Positions 24,243-33,796 of a stretch of 64,000 bases of DNA are shown here, piece after piece (within the stretch, counting starts at the first letter, position 1; every line of letters begins with the position of its first letter). The notes beneath the pieces are model-generated. The model ran no database searches. It was not told where the DNA came from and saw nothing but the letters and a program-made list of their open reading frames with translations. A program made the translations under genes and the position numbers. Source of the DNA: CBDFKS01 sp965248905 (GTDB lineage: Bacteria; Chloroflexota; Dehalococcoidia; Lucifugimonadales; JAGWBF01); assembly GCA_965248905.1 (NCBI GenBank), contig CBDFKS010000003.1, positions 1 to 64,000 of the forward strand. Direction: 5' to 3'.

Positions 24243-27200
24243 CTACGTGCCGTTCAGATACTCGTCCGTGCACTTAATGCTGTAGGGCTTGCCCTGAGCT
24301 TGTCGAAGAGTGTCCAGGCCCACGAGCAGGCTTTCCGCTGCGGCATGGGCAGTGTCCAGAGAGATGAAGCAAGGAATTCGCCGCTCCACCGCCGCCCTTC
24401 GTATGTAGAACCCATCTCTGAGAACTGAGCTGGATTCGGTGACCGTATTCACCACTCCGCTCACAAGCCCATCGTTTATGATGTCCACAACGTTGGGGTG
24501 GCCCTCGCTCAGCTTCTTGGTGATCATGGTCACAGGCTCCCCCATTGCTTGTATCATAGCTGCAGTACCTTCGGTGGCATAAAGCTTACAACCTGCCTGG
24601 ACAAGCTCCCTGATCAGCGGCACGGATTCGGCCTTGTCCTTGTCCGCTATGCTCAACAGGACACCGCCCTCGGCCTTCAAAGTCAGGTTCGCCGCGATTA
24701 GCGCCTTGGTCAGTGCGGACGAGAAGTCATGGTCCACGCCCATCACTTCCCCTGTGGACTTCATTTCGGGACCCATGAACCAGTCAACACCTGTGAGCTT
24801 GGACATCGAGAAAACAGGAGCCTTGATACCAACTATCTTCTGCTTCTTCCAGAGGCCGCCACCATACCCCAACTCTTTCAAGGTCCTGCCATGCATAACC
24901 CGAGTGGCTAGGTTTACCACCGGCACACCTGTGACCTTGGATATGAAGGGGATCGTGCGGCTGGCTCGCGGATTGACCTCAAGAACATAGACGGAGGTGG
25001 CGTCGGAATCGTCCCTGGGAAACCGTGGACTCCTATATGGAGCACCACCGAGGATAACAAACTGCACATTCATTAGACCCCGTACCTCTAAAGCCAATCC
25101 AATGCGCGTCGTATAGTCGACAATGGTGGCTACCTCTTCCTCCGAGAGATTCAGCCCCGGATAGATGGCCATAGAGTCACCGCTATGCACCCCGGCGCGC
25201 TCGATGTGCTCTATTATCCCCGGTACGAGGACATTGGAGCCATCACAAATAGCGTCCACCTCGCACTCTTTGCCTTCCATATATTTATCGATAAGGACAG
25301 GCTTCTGGTCCATGTACTCGTCGATGTTGACGCGTTTTCCCTGTATCAGCTTTCCCTGGGCCACTTCAGCCGCCATGGTCAGATAACGAATGACCTCGGT
25401 GGCGTTCTGCACAATCTCCATAGCAGTGCCACCCAATACGTAGCTGGGACGCACTACCACCGGATACCCAATATCTTGGGCCACCCGGAGAGCGTCCTCG
25501 ACGGAGGTGACCGCGGCCCCGGGAGGTTGGGGTATCCCAATCCGGTCCATAAACTCTTCGAACTTGTGCCTGTCGGAAGCGATGTCTATAGCCTCAGCCG
25601 CGGAGCCCAACAATGGCAATCCGGCCTGAGCAAGGCTCTGAGAAAGGTTGATCCCCGTTTGTCCACCAAATTGCACGACGCAGGAAGGAGGTATGTCGCC
25701 CTCAGTTTCGTTCTCTATGATGTCCCGCAGGCTTTCCTCATCCAGGGGTTCGAAGTACAGGCGATGGCTGGTATCGAAGTCGGTGGAGACCGTTTCAGGA
25801 TTCGAGTTAACCATTATGCTTTTCGTGCCCTCTTCCTGAAGGGCCCAAGCCGCGTGGACGCTACAGTAATCGAACTCAATACCTTGACCTATCCGTATCG
25901 GCCCACTTCCGATCACAATGGCTTTAGGCCCGGGGAGGGCCGGCGCCTCGTTCTCTTGCTCGTAGGTGCTGTAATAATAGGGCGTAGCTGCCTCGAACTC
26001 GGCTGCGCAGGTATCAACCATCTTATAGACGGGTGAGATATTCCAAGATTGTCTCAAGCTCCTGGCCTGTTCGGGCAGCATATCAGCAAGCACTCCCACC
26101 TGCTCGTCAGAGAAACCCAGCCGCTTTGCCTTCAGGAGTAGATCTGGATCGATGGGCTCTCCCAACAGCCTGGTCTCCATTTCGCGGATTCTATTTAGAG
26201 CATGGATGAACCAGGGGTCTATCCAGGTACGCTCGGCCAGTTCCTGAGGAGACATACCTCGACGCAACGCATACATCGTGGTCCACAACCTGAGGTCGCT
26301 GGGTCGGAAAGCAGTGGGCTGGGTCAGGAACTCGGCGTCCCGTCTCCAGGCAGGGTCTTCCCACAACAGTGACCGGCCACCCATCTCAAGTGAGCGAACA
26401 GCCTTTTGCAGGGCAGCTTCGAAACAGCGATCGATGGCCATTACCTCCCCAGTGGCCTTCATTTGGGTAGTAATGTTCCTATCTCCACTGGGGAATTTAT
26501 CGAAAGGCCAGCGAGGTATTTTCACGACACAATAGTCCAGGGCTGGCTCAAAAGCAGCGAGGGTCCTGCCGGTCACCGTATTGGGTATCTCATCCAGACG
26601 TTTGCCGACAGCGATCTTGGCTGCCACCCTGGCAATGGGATATCCGGTGGCCTTGCTTGCCAGAGCGGAGCTACGACTTACGCGGGGGTTAACCTCGATC
26701 ACATAATATGGCGCATCGGGCTCCCAGTTATAGCCAAGGGCGCTGCCCACAGTTGGATGGGGCGGCAGAGCGAACTGGATGTTGCAGCCTCCCTCGATAC
26801 CCAATGCACGGATTATCCGGAGGCTGGCGGAACGTAGCATCTGGTACTCTTTGTCCGTCAGTGTCTGGCTGGGAGCCACCACGATACTGTCCCCGGTATG
26901 GACCCCCATTGGGTCCATGTTTTCCATGTTACATACGGTGATGCAGTTATCTGCGCCGTCTCGAATGACCTCATACTCGATCTCTTTCCACCCGGCAAGA
27001 GAGCGTTCGAGAAGCACCTGACTGATGGGGCTGGCCGCAAGCCCACTGCTGACTGTTGATTGGAACTCTTCTAGGGTCAGCGCCATGCCACCACCGGTGC
27101 CGCCCAAGGTGTAGGCGGGGCGTACAACCAAGGGCAGTCCCATTTTTGCAACGGCCTCATGGGCTTCCTTCATTGAAGAAACGGTGGCGCTAGGTGGCTG

Positions 27201-27620
27201 AGGCTCACCTATGCTGGACAGTAGTGTACGGAAGAGCTCTCGATCTTCTGCGTTACGAATGGTCTGAAGTGGGGTGCCAAGCAACCTGACGTTGTATTTG
27301 TCTAACAACCCGGCGTCAGCCATGTTCACTGCCAGGTTCAGCCCAGTCTGCCCACCCAAAGTGGGCAAGATACCATCGGGGCGCTCTCTGGCGAGGACAC
27401 TGTCCATCACGTCCACGGTAAGGGGCTCTATGTAAACCCTATCCGCGATGCCACGGTCGGTCATAATCGTGGCTGGGTTAGAGTTGACCAGGACGGTGAC
27501 AACGCCCTCTTCTCTCAGGGCTTTGCAGGCTTGTGTGCCGGCGTAGTCGAACTCGGCTGCCTGGCCAATGACGATGGGACCGGAGCCAATGACCAGGACC
27601 TTGCTGGGCTTTGAGGACAT
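24243..27620 (-). CDS. carB: Carbamoyl-phosphate synthase, large subunit
   Basis: A 1125-residue enzyme making carbamoyl phosphate from glutamine-derived ammonia, bicarbonate and 2 ATP for pyrimidine and arginine synthesis. Two homologous ATP-grasp halves are evident: SSKPSKVLVIGSGPIVIGQAAEFDYAG at the start and KAIVIGSGPIRIGQGIEFDYC at about 565, each with GGQTGxNL and EVNPR motifs. A C-terminal MGS-like domain (LYATEGTAAMIQAMGEP) binds allosteric effectors. The last 23 residues include DTLRQAQGKPYS, encoded by a copy of the dispersed repeat, replacing the usual short C-terminus. ATG 27620 follows GAGGGGAAGC. The carA partner is not in this window. Confidence 0.97.
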   Translation of the reverse strand: MSSKPSKVLVIGSGPIVIGQAAEFDYAGTQACKALREEGVVTVLVNSNPATIMTDRGIADRVYIEPLTVDVMDSVLARERPDGILPTLGGQTGLNLAVNMADAGLLDKYNVRLLGTPLQTIRNAEDRELFRTLLSSIGEPQPPSATVSSMKEAHEAVAKMGLPLVVRPAYTLGGTGGGMALTLEEFQSTVSSGLAASPISQVLLERSLAGWKEIEYEVIRDGADNCITVCNMENMDPMGVHTGDSIVVAPSQTLTDKEYQMLRSASLRIIRALGIEGGCNIQFALPPHPTVGSALGYNWEPDAPYYVIEVNPRVSRSSALASKATGYPIARVAAKIAVGKRLDEIPNTVTGRTLAAFEPALDYCVVKIPRWPFDKFPSGDRNITTQMKATGEVMAIDRCFEAALQKAVRSLEMGGRSLLWEDPAWRRDAEFLTQPTAFRPSDLRLWTTMYALRRGMSPQELAERTWIDPWFIHALNRIREMETRLLGEPIDPDLLLKAKRLGFSDEQVGVLADMLPEQARSLRQSWNISPVYKMVDTCAAEFEAATPYYYSTYEQENEAPALPGPKAIVIGSGPIRIGQGIEFDYCSVHAAWALQEEGTKSIMVNSNPETVSTDFDTSHRLYFEPLDEESLRDIIENETEGDIPPSCVVQFGGQTGINLSQSLAQAGLPLLGSAAEAIDIASDRHKFEEFMDRIGIPQPPGAAVTSVEDALRVAQDIGYPVVVRPSYVLGGTAMEIVQNATEVIRYLTMAAEVAQGKLIQGKRVNIDEYMDQKPVLIDKYMEGKECEVDAICDGSNVLVPGIIEHIERAGVHSGDSMAIYPGLNLSEEEVATIVDYTTRIGLALEVRGLMNVQFVILGGAPYRSPRFPRDDSDATSVYVLEVNPRASRTIPFISKVTGVPVVNLATRVMHGRTLKELGYGGGLWKKQKIVGIKAPVFSMSKLTGVDWFMGPEMKSTGEVMGVDHDFSSALTKALIAANLTLKAEGGVLLSIADKDKAESVPLIRELVQAGCKLYATEGTAAMIQAMGEPVTMITKKLSEGHPNVVDIINDGLVSGVVNTVTESSSVLRDGFYIRRAAVERRIPCFISLDTAHAAAESLLVGLDTLRQAQGKPYSIKCTDEYLNGT
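24289..24310 (-). repeat. Dispersed repeat inside the carB 3' end
   Basis: On the minus strand CTTCGACAAGCTCAGGGC (24291-24308) is translated as LRQAQG in the C-terminal tail of CarB. The frame is kept. Confidence 0.8.
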
Positions 27621-27703
27621 GCTTCCCCTCTACATCTCTTGGGGTATCATACCCTCTAGTATTTTAGCCCACAAGAGGGCCCTTCGATGTAGCGGGGACG
27701 TTA

Positions 27704-28117
27704 CTAAGTGACGGGTAGTTGACCCGGCAGTGAGACCAGTCCGCGACTTTGAAGGGAGTTTAGCAGTTGGAAAACGAAGCTTGAAAATAGCTTTCCGTCT
27801 TCGTCGAATTTCAACGCCTCCTCGTCGCCCCAATGTTCTCGAGGAGGTATCCTGATCTTGACGCCGCCCCCCTTCAATGACTCCACTTCCAGTACAACAA
27901 CGCAGGGGGTAAGCTCGGTTGCAGTTGCCCTTTCCCAGGGTTTTATCAGAAGTTTTAGCTGAGAGCCTAGTACCCCTCTCAACGAACCTATGCGATAACC
28001 GTAACCTTCACAGGAAAATCGGGGCACTTCGGCATCTAGGAGGGAAAATATACTTTTGACATCGGTGCTGAGCTCTAGCTCAACCCCATCTTCTAGCATC
28101 AAGCGACCAAGGGACAT
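27704..28117 (-). CDS. Hypothetical protein upstream of carB
   Basis: A 137-residue cytoplasmic protein with alternating beta strands and no recognised family. ATG 28117 has GGGAGG 8 bases upstream, and the frame is open and co-directional with carB (83 bp apart), which supports a real gene. Features: an acidic N-terminus (MLEDGVELELSTDVKS) and VVVLEVESLKGGGVKIRIPPREHWGDEEALKF. It may be co-transcribed with carB, but nothing links it to pyrimidine synthesis. Confidence 0.6.
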   Translation of the reverse strand: MSLGRLMLEDGVELELSTDVKSIFSLLDAEVPRFSCEGYGYRIGSLRGVLGSQLKLLIKPWERATATELTPCVVVLEVESLKGGGVKIRIPPREHWGDEEALKFDEDGKLFSSFVFQLLNSLQSRGLVSLPGQLPVT

Positions 28118-28320
28118 CAGCAGACCTCCCGACTAGCGCAGTATAGATCGCTTCTCCCCATGTCGCTATCCGTGAGCGACGCAGGCTGCGTAATCGCTGA
28201 TTCCACCTATTTAACGCAGCCTGTGTGAACACATTTTGACTATATTCACATATTGCTTCAAGGAGTCCTAGACCGTTTTTGGAGTACTTTTGGGCTAGAT
28301 CAGGTCAAACGACCGCAGCA
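28118..28320. other. Intergenic region with a long inverted repeat
   Basis: CAGGCTGCGT (28182-28191) and ACGCAGCCTG (28214-28223) form a perfect 10-bp stem with a 22-base loop. It lies downstream of the peptidase gene and upstream of the hypothetical gene, both leftward. There is no U tract. Role unknown. Confidence 0.6.
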
Positions 28321-29658
28321 TTAAGGCCGTTCCGCCCACTCTTCCTCAGTGAGACGTTCCACATACACTGGAGGTCCAGTTTCCCTCTTTAACCTTCGTA
28401 CCACGAAACTGGCTAACAAGGCCACAATAACAAGAAAAGGGAGCATGGCTATGAGCAAAGTGTTGAAGGAGGCAAATGGAACTGAATTACTCCGGTTGTT
28501 ATTACTGCGACTGCTACTAGCATCGGGTCTACTTTGAGGTGAAGCCCATTCTTGGTCCAGCTCTTCAACGTTGAACCCATAGCTGGCCATAAGGGCGGTA
28601 TCGGAATCCTTGCCTTCGTTCAGACGTGCAATGAAGCCCCGAAACTTCTGGTCGCCATAGCTCTCCAACAGGTATCCCACCACACTTTCAGCCTTGGTAT
28701 AAAAGTAGCGGATGTCTGCGGGCCTGCCTGGAACGGCATCCATGTGCCTCAAGGGCAAGTAATCGGTGTCTAAACCCCTGGGAAAACTTCCATGGGCGCC
28801 TGGCTCAACATAGCTGGCGAAGCCCTCATTGACCCATGCCGGGATTACTGCCAAGGGAGAGGAGGCTGCCATGTCCAGCAATAAATGGGCAGACTCGTGG
28901 ACAATAAGACCGGGATAGAGCCCCAGACCAACAAATACGCCGCGCTCAGGGTAAGCAAATCCTTGGAAAATCCCCCTTTCCGTAGTGGTCCTGCTTAGGT
29001 TAGGAAAGGCTTGGTTGGCTTCGGACCTATTGTTGTAAATGATGCCCCGGACCTGTTTATCAAGGCTCAGATCCAGGAGCTCAGCAATTTCATATAGCGA
29101 ATTTTCCACCATCGAGGCCGTATCCCTAACGCGCTCCCTCGGCAGGTCGTGCCAATATAGGGTTAGCGGACCCACATTTATCGTCTGCCATCGAAACCGG
29201 CCATCCACGTAGAGAAAGGTCTCGATTTCTGTCTCCAACGTGTTGCCATCAGCATCGGTGATGGAGTAGTAATACTCCACTTCTGTACCTGGAGGCAGAT
29301 AGCTGACACCCGAAATATTCAGGTTGAAGTTGGTCTCCACTCGCCGAGACGGAGTCACGTCAGGATAGGCATAGGTCCATGGCCCGGAGGGGGCTACGCG
29401 GTAATAAAGCCTGACTTCCCGTATATCGGCCTCACTCTCCACCTCCAGATTGAAATTCACGCCCACGGGAAATCGGACTTCCCTTTCGTTGGAGAGCACC
29501 TCAATGACGCCGCCGGCAGCGAAAGCGGTCGAGCTAAAGAGAGCAACAGCCGTTACTAACGAGAGAATTACAGCGGCGAGCGTCACAGTCCGAGACACCG
29601 TGGGGCTCGATGAACTTCCTGCCAGTGATCCGTGATTCATATATTGATTATACCGCAC
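28321..29658 (-). CDS. Membrane-anchored peptidase MA family metalloprotease
   Basis: A protein of 445 residues. An N-terminal signal or anchor segment (about 24-47, ending STAFAAGG) is followed by an immunoglobulin-like beta region (about 55-155), a gluzincin domain with H254-E255-x2-H258 in LIVHESAHLLLD and the third ligand E278 in VNEGFASYVE, a Ser/Asn/Arg-rich linker and a C-terminal membrane segment (about 400-424) before a short basic tail. It is thus an extracytoplasmic zinc protease held at the membrane. The GTG at 29658 gives the longest frame, but ATG 29640 is likelier since a TATAAT box at 29647-29652 would put transcription start at or next to that ATG. Confidence 0.82.
   Translation of the reverse strand: MRYNQYMNHGSLAGSSSSPTVSRTVTLAAVILSLVTAVALFSSTAFAAGGVIEVLSNEREVRFPVGVNFNLEVESEADIREVRLYYRVAPSGPWTYAYPDVTPSRRVETNFNLNISGVSYLPPGTEVEYYYSITDADGNTLETEIETFLYVDGRFRWQTINVGPLTLYWHDLPRERVRDTASMVENSLYEIAELLDLSLDKQVRGIIYNNRSEANQAFPNLSRTTTERGIFQGFAYPERGVFVGLGLYPGLIVHESAHLLLDMAASSPLAVIPAWVNEGFASYVEPGAHGSFPRGLDTDYLPLRHMDAVPGRPADIRYFYTKAESVVGYLLESYGDQKFRGFIARLNEGKDSDTALMASYGFNVEELDQEWASPQSRPDASSSRSNNNRSNSVPFASFNTLLIAMLPFLVIVALLASFVVRRLKRETGPPVYVERLTEEEWAERP
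29647..29652 (-). promoter_or_regulatory. TATAAT box adjoining the peptidase start
   Basis: A perfect -10 hexamer on the minus strand ends 7 bases before ATG 29640, implying a leaderless or nearly leaderless mRNA. No good -35 is seen, so support is moderate. Confidence 0.35.
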
Positions 29659-29907
29659 TGCACACTTAGCTGGCTAAAAACCATCCTCCACTGCCACGTT
29701 ATGGTGCTGCCAACTCCAATCTCCCAATACTTTGAGTCACCTCGAGTTAACGTAAGTCTCCTTTAATATCGAATACGTATATAGGTAAAGATGGGTTCTG
29801 ATTCTGCGTGCAGATTGGTGCATCGTATTAATCGACAGTTACAGAGTTGCAAAACAGCAAGCTAAGGGTTAACTTATAGCTAAAATCCCCCGTTAGGAGA
29901 GAACACC

Positions 29908-30306
29908 TTGGTCCAGGTTGAAAAGCGCTTTCACGAGGAGATGATAGCCCACGCCCTGGAGGACGATTCCATCGAGTGCTGTGGTGTTCTAGCTGGCTCT
30001 GACGGTAAATTTCACAAACTCTTTCGGATGACCAACGTGGAAAACAGTCCCTACCGGTTTAGCTGGGACTCCAAGGAGCTAATCAAGGTCTGGAACGAGA
30101 TGGAAGACAACGTCTGGGAGCGCAGAGCCGTCTACCACTCCCATACCCACTCCGAAGCTTATCCATCCTCGACCGATGTGCGCCTGGCAGCCTGGCCCGA
30201 GGCTTACTACATCATCGTGTCACTCATGGACAAGGATAATCCCCATGTGCGAGCCTTCCGCATCGTGGATGGCGCGATCTCCGAAGAGGAGCTACAGTTG
30301 GTGTAA
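29908..30306 (+). CDS. JAB/MPN (JAMM) domain metalloprotease
   Basis: A 132-residue single-domain JAMM protein. The catalytic E23 (SIECCGVLAG) and the zinc motif HxH-x7-SxxD with H77, H79, S87 and D90 (YHSHTHSEAYPSSTD) are complete. The bacterial family removes C-terminal residues from sulfur-carrier proteins or cleaves isopeptide bonds (Mec+ type). TTG 29908 is the start, with AGGAGAG 6 bases upstream. Its stop codon is immediately followed by the ATG of the lipoprotein peptidase gene, so the two form an operon. No ThiS/MoaD-like carrier gene lies nearby. Confidence 0.88.
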   Translation: MVQVEKRFHEEMIAHALEDDSIECCGVLAGSDGKFHKLFRMTNVENSPYRFSWDSKELIKVWNEMEDNVWERRAVYHSHTHSEAYPSSTDVRLAAWPEAYYIIVSLMDKDNPHVRAFRIVDGAISEEELQLV

Positions 30307-32586
30307 ATGCGGCACCACCTAGCCCCCTTCTTGCTGTTACCCCTGCTCATAGCGGTGTGGGCCTGTTCCAGTAATCCAGAAACCACGACCCCTGGCCCCA
30401 TTCAACGCTCCGTGGAAGCCCCTGCATCGTCCCAAGGTACGCCCACCGTCGAAGGTACATCGGCCACCCTACTCGAGGCCGTTGAACCCACCCATACTCC
30501 ACCTCCATTTACTAAGTCCTCACAGAAAAATACAAAAGGTGGTCTCAACGAGGACGAGCGCTGGGTGAGGGACAGGGTACGAGCCGTTGAATCTCTCTAC
30601 GACATCACACCCCAGGGTCGAGAAGCCATCGAAAACTTGGACGTGCGATGGATGAAGGACCAGCCCGGTTTCTTCGGGAGCTATGGATACAGATACTGGA
30701 CCGGCGTGGGCGAAGCCATTCCCAAGAGTGTAATGCACGAGCTTGGCCACGCCTACTGGGGCATGTTTCCAGTGACAGGGCTCCCTCATCTTAGCTGGGA
30801 TACGGAAAAGGGACAGAGTCTCTCGACCGCCATGGCCCGGTATCATCAGGATGTGTTGGAGTTCATGAAGCAACCCCCAGACCGCTACGAGTTGCTGAGA
30901 AGTCGTCTACGCAATCTGCCACGCCTCTCGTCAAACAATCAAGAGCCCCTTCTTCACTCCATAGAAGCCGATACCGTGTACACGACCGCCGGAGACCTCG
31001 ACCTCATCCCTCCTATACTTCGAAAGTACTGGGACCGTTTCCTGCAAGCCAGGCCCTTTTACTCGTGGAATGAGGCTTTCCGCTGGTATCAGGCGCTGCC
31101 GCCACCGAATCGGAGGCTCGCCGACAAGTACATCGGCTTCGAGCACTTCAGTCTTGAGGGCTACGATGGCCTTGAGAAACGTGAGCCTTCAACGTTGCGT
31201 CCAGAGGTAGCGGAGACCCTTCTAGGAGAAGAGCTCCAGCGCCTAAAGGACTTCGTCCAGCATTTCGACCTGCTAAGCGCACTGATAGTCGGCACAGAGG
31301 AGCAAACGGAGAACTTCAAGTTCTGGAGGCGTTACCTTCGGGACAAGATCGAGCTGCATAAACAGCATCCTGAGCTTGTCGCCTCCCTATCCTGGCCCAG
31401 AGCTGAGCCGATTGCGGACGCTCTGGACTTTCTACGCACTCTGGAAGGTAAGGACTCCGGCCAGAAGGTCGACCTGGTGACTCAGGAGCTCATAGCCCGT
31501 CCCTTTTTCGTCCATTTCCTACCGGCCCTGGACAACCGTTCTTTGCTGACTTTGTTCACCTCCGACGTTCAGCTGCCCGAAGGAGCGACTCTTAAGGGTA
31601 CAGCCGCCTTTGTGGAGTCCCTGCAGAGATTCGCTCCTCACGCGGATAGGGTTTTGGATGAGGGACGCAGAGATGTTTCTCACGGTGCCGAAGTGCTTAC
31701 GTCCTACCTAAATAGCGTGGACTTCGACGCGCAACAGGACCTGGACCTGTTTTTCGAAATACTTCAGGGCTCCGACAACCGCACAGCCAGAGAGGTGGTA
31801 GCGGCTTTAGACGACTCGATGCTGCGGCGACTGCTGAAACCGGTGCCCGATCGACTAAAAGGTCTGTTGAGCCCTGCCAGATTTCTCGAGTTTCTGGATA
31901 TAACCCTATCTTCACCGGCCGATAAGTTAGCCCAGGGCATCGAGAAGATGGTGCAATACCCATCGGGAAACTTTCTCATCGAAGAGCCATTCCTGGACGA
32001 GATGTACTCTGTCATAGTGGCTCGGGCCGAGGGAGCCCCATTGGAGGCTCTGAACGTCATCGCCAATTCCCCGTTTCCCATGGACCGGTTTCTAGCTCTC
32101 CATCCCGAATCCGCGGTGGAGCTTCTGGCCACCGATCTGAATATCGCTATGAAGATGATCAAGAACAGCGACACCATTATCCTATCCCCGCCTCGATTCG
32201 TGTACCGTCTGATTTTCGCCGACCCCAGACTCGCCGCCCCAATAGTGTCCCTGCTAGACGATGAGGGCCAGACCGGTCTTGTCGTGGAGTCCCTTGCCCA
32301 CTTCGCTTACGACGCCGATAGGCTTCTCGCCGTTGCCACGTTGCCGATCTCTCTAGAGAAAGATGGCGAGTTCCTCGAAGCGCTACTTGAAGAGAAGGGC
32401 GAGGAGTGGCTGGAGACCCGCTTGGTAGAGGCTGTGGCTCTTTATGGCCAACGTGTAGAGATGAGCGAGGTCGACGGCGACTTCCTGACTGCTTACGAAC
32501 GGACCCTTAGATCGGCGGTATCCACGCTTGAAGATGAAGGCACACGCCTCATCCTGAGTAGGATAATAGACAGCGTTTTCTCATAA
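30307..32586 (+). CDS. Large lipoprotein with HExxH metallopeptidase motif
   Basis: A 759-residue secreted protein. The signal peptide ends in lipobox AVWAC (C20), followed by a Pro/Thr/Ser-rich linker to about residue 78. VMHELGHAYWG gives H144-E145-x2-H148, the zinc motif of a gluzincin or related peptidase. The long C-terminal half (about 300-750) is helical and repeat-like, with regularly spaced Leu and acidic residues, possibly an alpha-solenoid. It has no recognised name. It starts directly at the stop codon of the JAMM gene, so translation is coupled, an odd pairing of a cytoplasmic and an exported protein. Confidence 0.75.
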   Translation: MRHHLAPFLLLPLLIAVWACSSNPETTTPGPIQRSVEAPASSQGTPTVEGTSATLLEAVEPTHTPPPFTKSSQKNTKGGLNEDERWVRDRVRAVESLYDITPQGREAIENLDVRWMKDQPGFFGSYGYRYWTGVGEAIPKSVMHELGHAYWGMFPVTGLPHLSWDTEKGQSLSTAMARYHQDVLEFMKQPPDRYELLRSRLRNLPRLSSNNQEPLLHSIEADTVYTTAGDLDLIPPILRKYWDRFLQARPFYSWNEAFRWYQALPPPNRRLADKYIGFEHFSLEGYDGLEKREPSTLRPEVAETLLGEELQRLKDFVQHFDLLSALIVGTEEQTENFKFWRRYLRDKIELHKQHPELVASLSWPRAEPIADALDFLRTLEGKDSGQKVDLVTQELIARPFFVHFLPALDNRSLLTLFTSDVQLPEGATLKGTAAFVESLQRFAPHADRVLDEGRRDVSHGAEVLTSYLNSVDFDAQQDLDLFFEILQGSDNRTAREVVAALDDSMLRRLLKPVPDRLKGLLSPARFLEFLDITLSSPADKLAQGIEKMVQYPSGNFLIEEPFLDEMYSVIVARAEGAPLEALNVIANSPFPMDRFLALHPESAVELLATDLNIAMKMIKNSDTIILSPPRFVYRLIFADPRLAAPIVSLLDDEGQTGLVVESLAHFAYDADRLLAVATLPISLEKDGEFLEALLEEKGEEWLETRLVEAVALYGQRVEMSEVDGDFLTAYERTLRSAVSTLEDEGTRLILSRIIDSVFS

Positions 32587-32599
32587 GTGTCGAGAGTAG

Positions 32600-33796
32600 C
32601 TAAATCGCCTTGGCTATCTTGTCCCCCATTTCAGTTGTGCTGACCTTTTTGATGGAAGAAGTGGATACGGCTTCCCGTGGAGTACCAGACCCGGAGGGTT
32701 GCCCATCCTGTTCGGATGAAATGATGTCTGGGGTCCGATAGCCGTCCTTGAGCGCTTGGTCCACAGCATGCTCAACCGCTATAGCCTCTTTCGTCAAACC
32801 TAAGGAGTATCGCATCATTAGAGCAGAACTGAGAATGGCGGCAATCGGGTTGGCTATGCCTTGGCCCGCAATGTCTGGAGCGGTGCCGTGAATGGGTTCG
32901 TAGAGGCCATGGACCCTCCAACTCTCAGCCGCTTTATCTGTTCCTGACTGAGTCGGAGAGCCTTTCCCGTTAGGTTTCGCGGAGGATAGAGCGAGACTAG
33001 CCGAGGGCAGAAGGCCCATGGATGCTGCCAGCACTGCAGCCTCATCGGTAAGGATATCTCCAAAGGTATTCTCCGCCACGATCACATCGAATCTGGATGG
33101 CCTCTGTATTAGCTGCATGGCGCAGTTGTCTACCAGAATATGCTCCAGCTCTACGTCGGCATACTCAGAAGCTAGGTCAGTGGCGACCTGCCGCCACAAA
33201 CGAGATGTTTCTAGGACGTTGGCCTTGTCCACAGACGCCAGCTTTTTCTTACGCCCTCTCGCCAGCTCGAAACCTACTCGAAGCACACGCTCTATTTCGT
33301 CCTGACTGTAGCGAAGGGTATCCACGCCTGTCCAGCCCTGCTTAGTCTGCTTTCGCCCTTTTGGAAGAGCATAGTACAGACCACCGGTGAGCTCCCTGAC
33401 CACGACGATGTCAACGCCTTCAAGTACCCTCCGTTTCAATACACTGGAATCCGCAAGCTCAGGAAAGACCTTAACGGGGCGAATGTTCGCGAATAGGCCC
33501 AGACCCTTGCGGATGGCCAGGATACCATCCTCAGGGCGCACCGTAGCCCGGGGGTCATCCCACTTCGGGCCACCGACAGCCCCAAAGAGCACAGCATCCG
33601 ACTTGCGAGCCAACTCAACGGTCTCGGGTCTGAGGGCAACGCCATATTTATCTATGGCAGCTCCCCCTATGTCATCGTAGCTGAGCTTGAATCGATGTTC
33701 GTATTTCTGAGCCACCGCCTCTAAGACCTTTACCGCCTCAGCGACCACCTCCGGCCCAATTCCATCACCAGGTAAGACGGCGACATTGAAATCCAT
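32600..33796 (-). CDS. leuB: 3-isopropylmalate dehydrogenase
   Basis: Oxidises and decarboxylates 3-isopropylmalate with NAD+ in leucine synthesis. ATG 33796 (MDFNVAVLPGDGIGPEV) follows AGGGAGGT; a start at 33817 lies upstream of that site. Motifs include GAVGGPKWDD, RELTGGLYYA, DKANVLETSRLWR and GLYEPIHGTAPDIAGQGIANPIA. At 398 residues it is longer than the usual 350-360 because of two polar insertions, about 25 residues just before GLYEPIHG (KPNGKGSPTQSGTDKAAES...) and about 25 near the C-terminus (SSEQDGQPSGSGTPREAVS...). It is convergent with the lipoprotein gene. No other leu gene is present. Confidence 0.93.
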   Translation of the reverse strand: MDFNVAVLPGDGIGPEVVAEAVKVLEAVAQKYEHRFKLSYDDIGGAAIDKYGVALRPETVELARKSDAVLFGAVGGPKWDDPRATVRPEDGILAIRKGLGLFANIRPVKVFPELADSSVLKRRVLEGVDIVVVRELTGGLYYALPKGRKQTKQGWTGVDTLRYSQDEIERVLRVGFELARGRKKKLASVDKANVLETSRLWRQVATDLASEYADVELEHILVDNCAMQLIQRPSRFDVIVAENTFGDILTDEAAVLAASMGLLPSASLALSSAKPNGKGSPTQSGTDKAAESWRVHGLYEPIHGTAPDIAGQGIANPIAAILSSALMMRYSLGLTKEAIAVEHAVDQALKDGYRTPDIISSEQDGQPSGSGTPREAVSTSSIKKVSTTEMGDKIAKAI

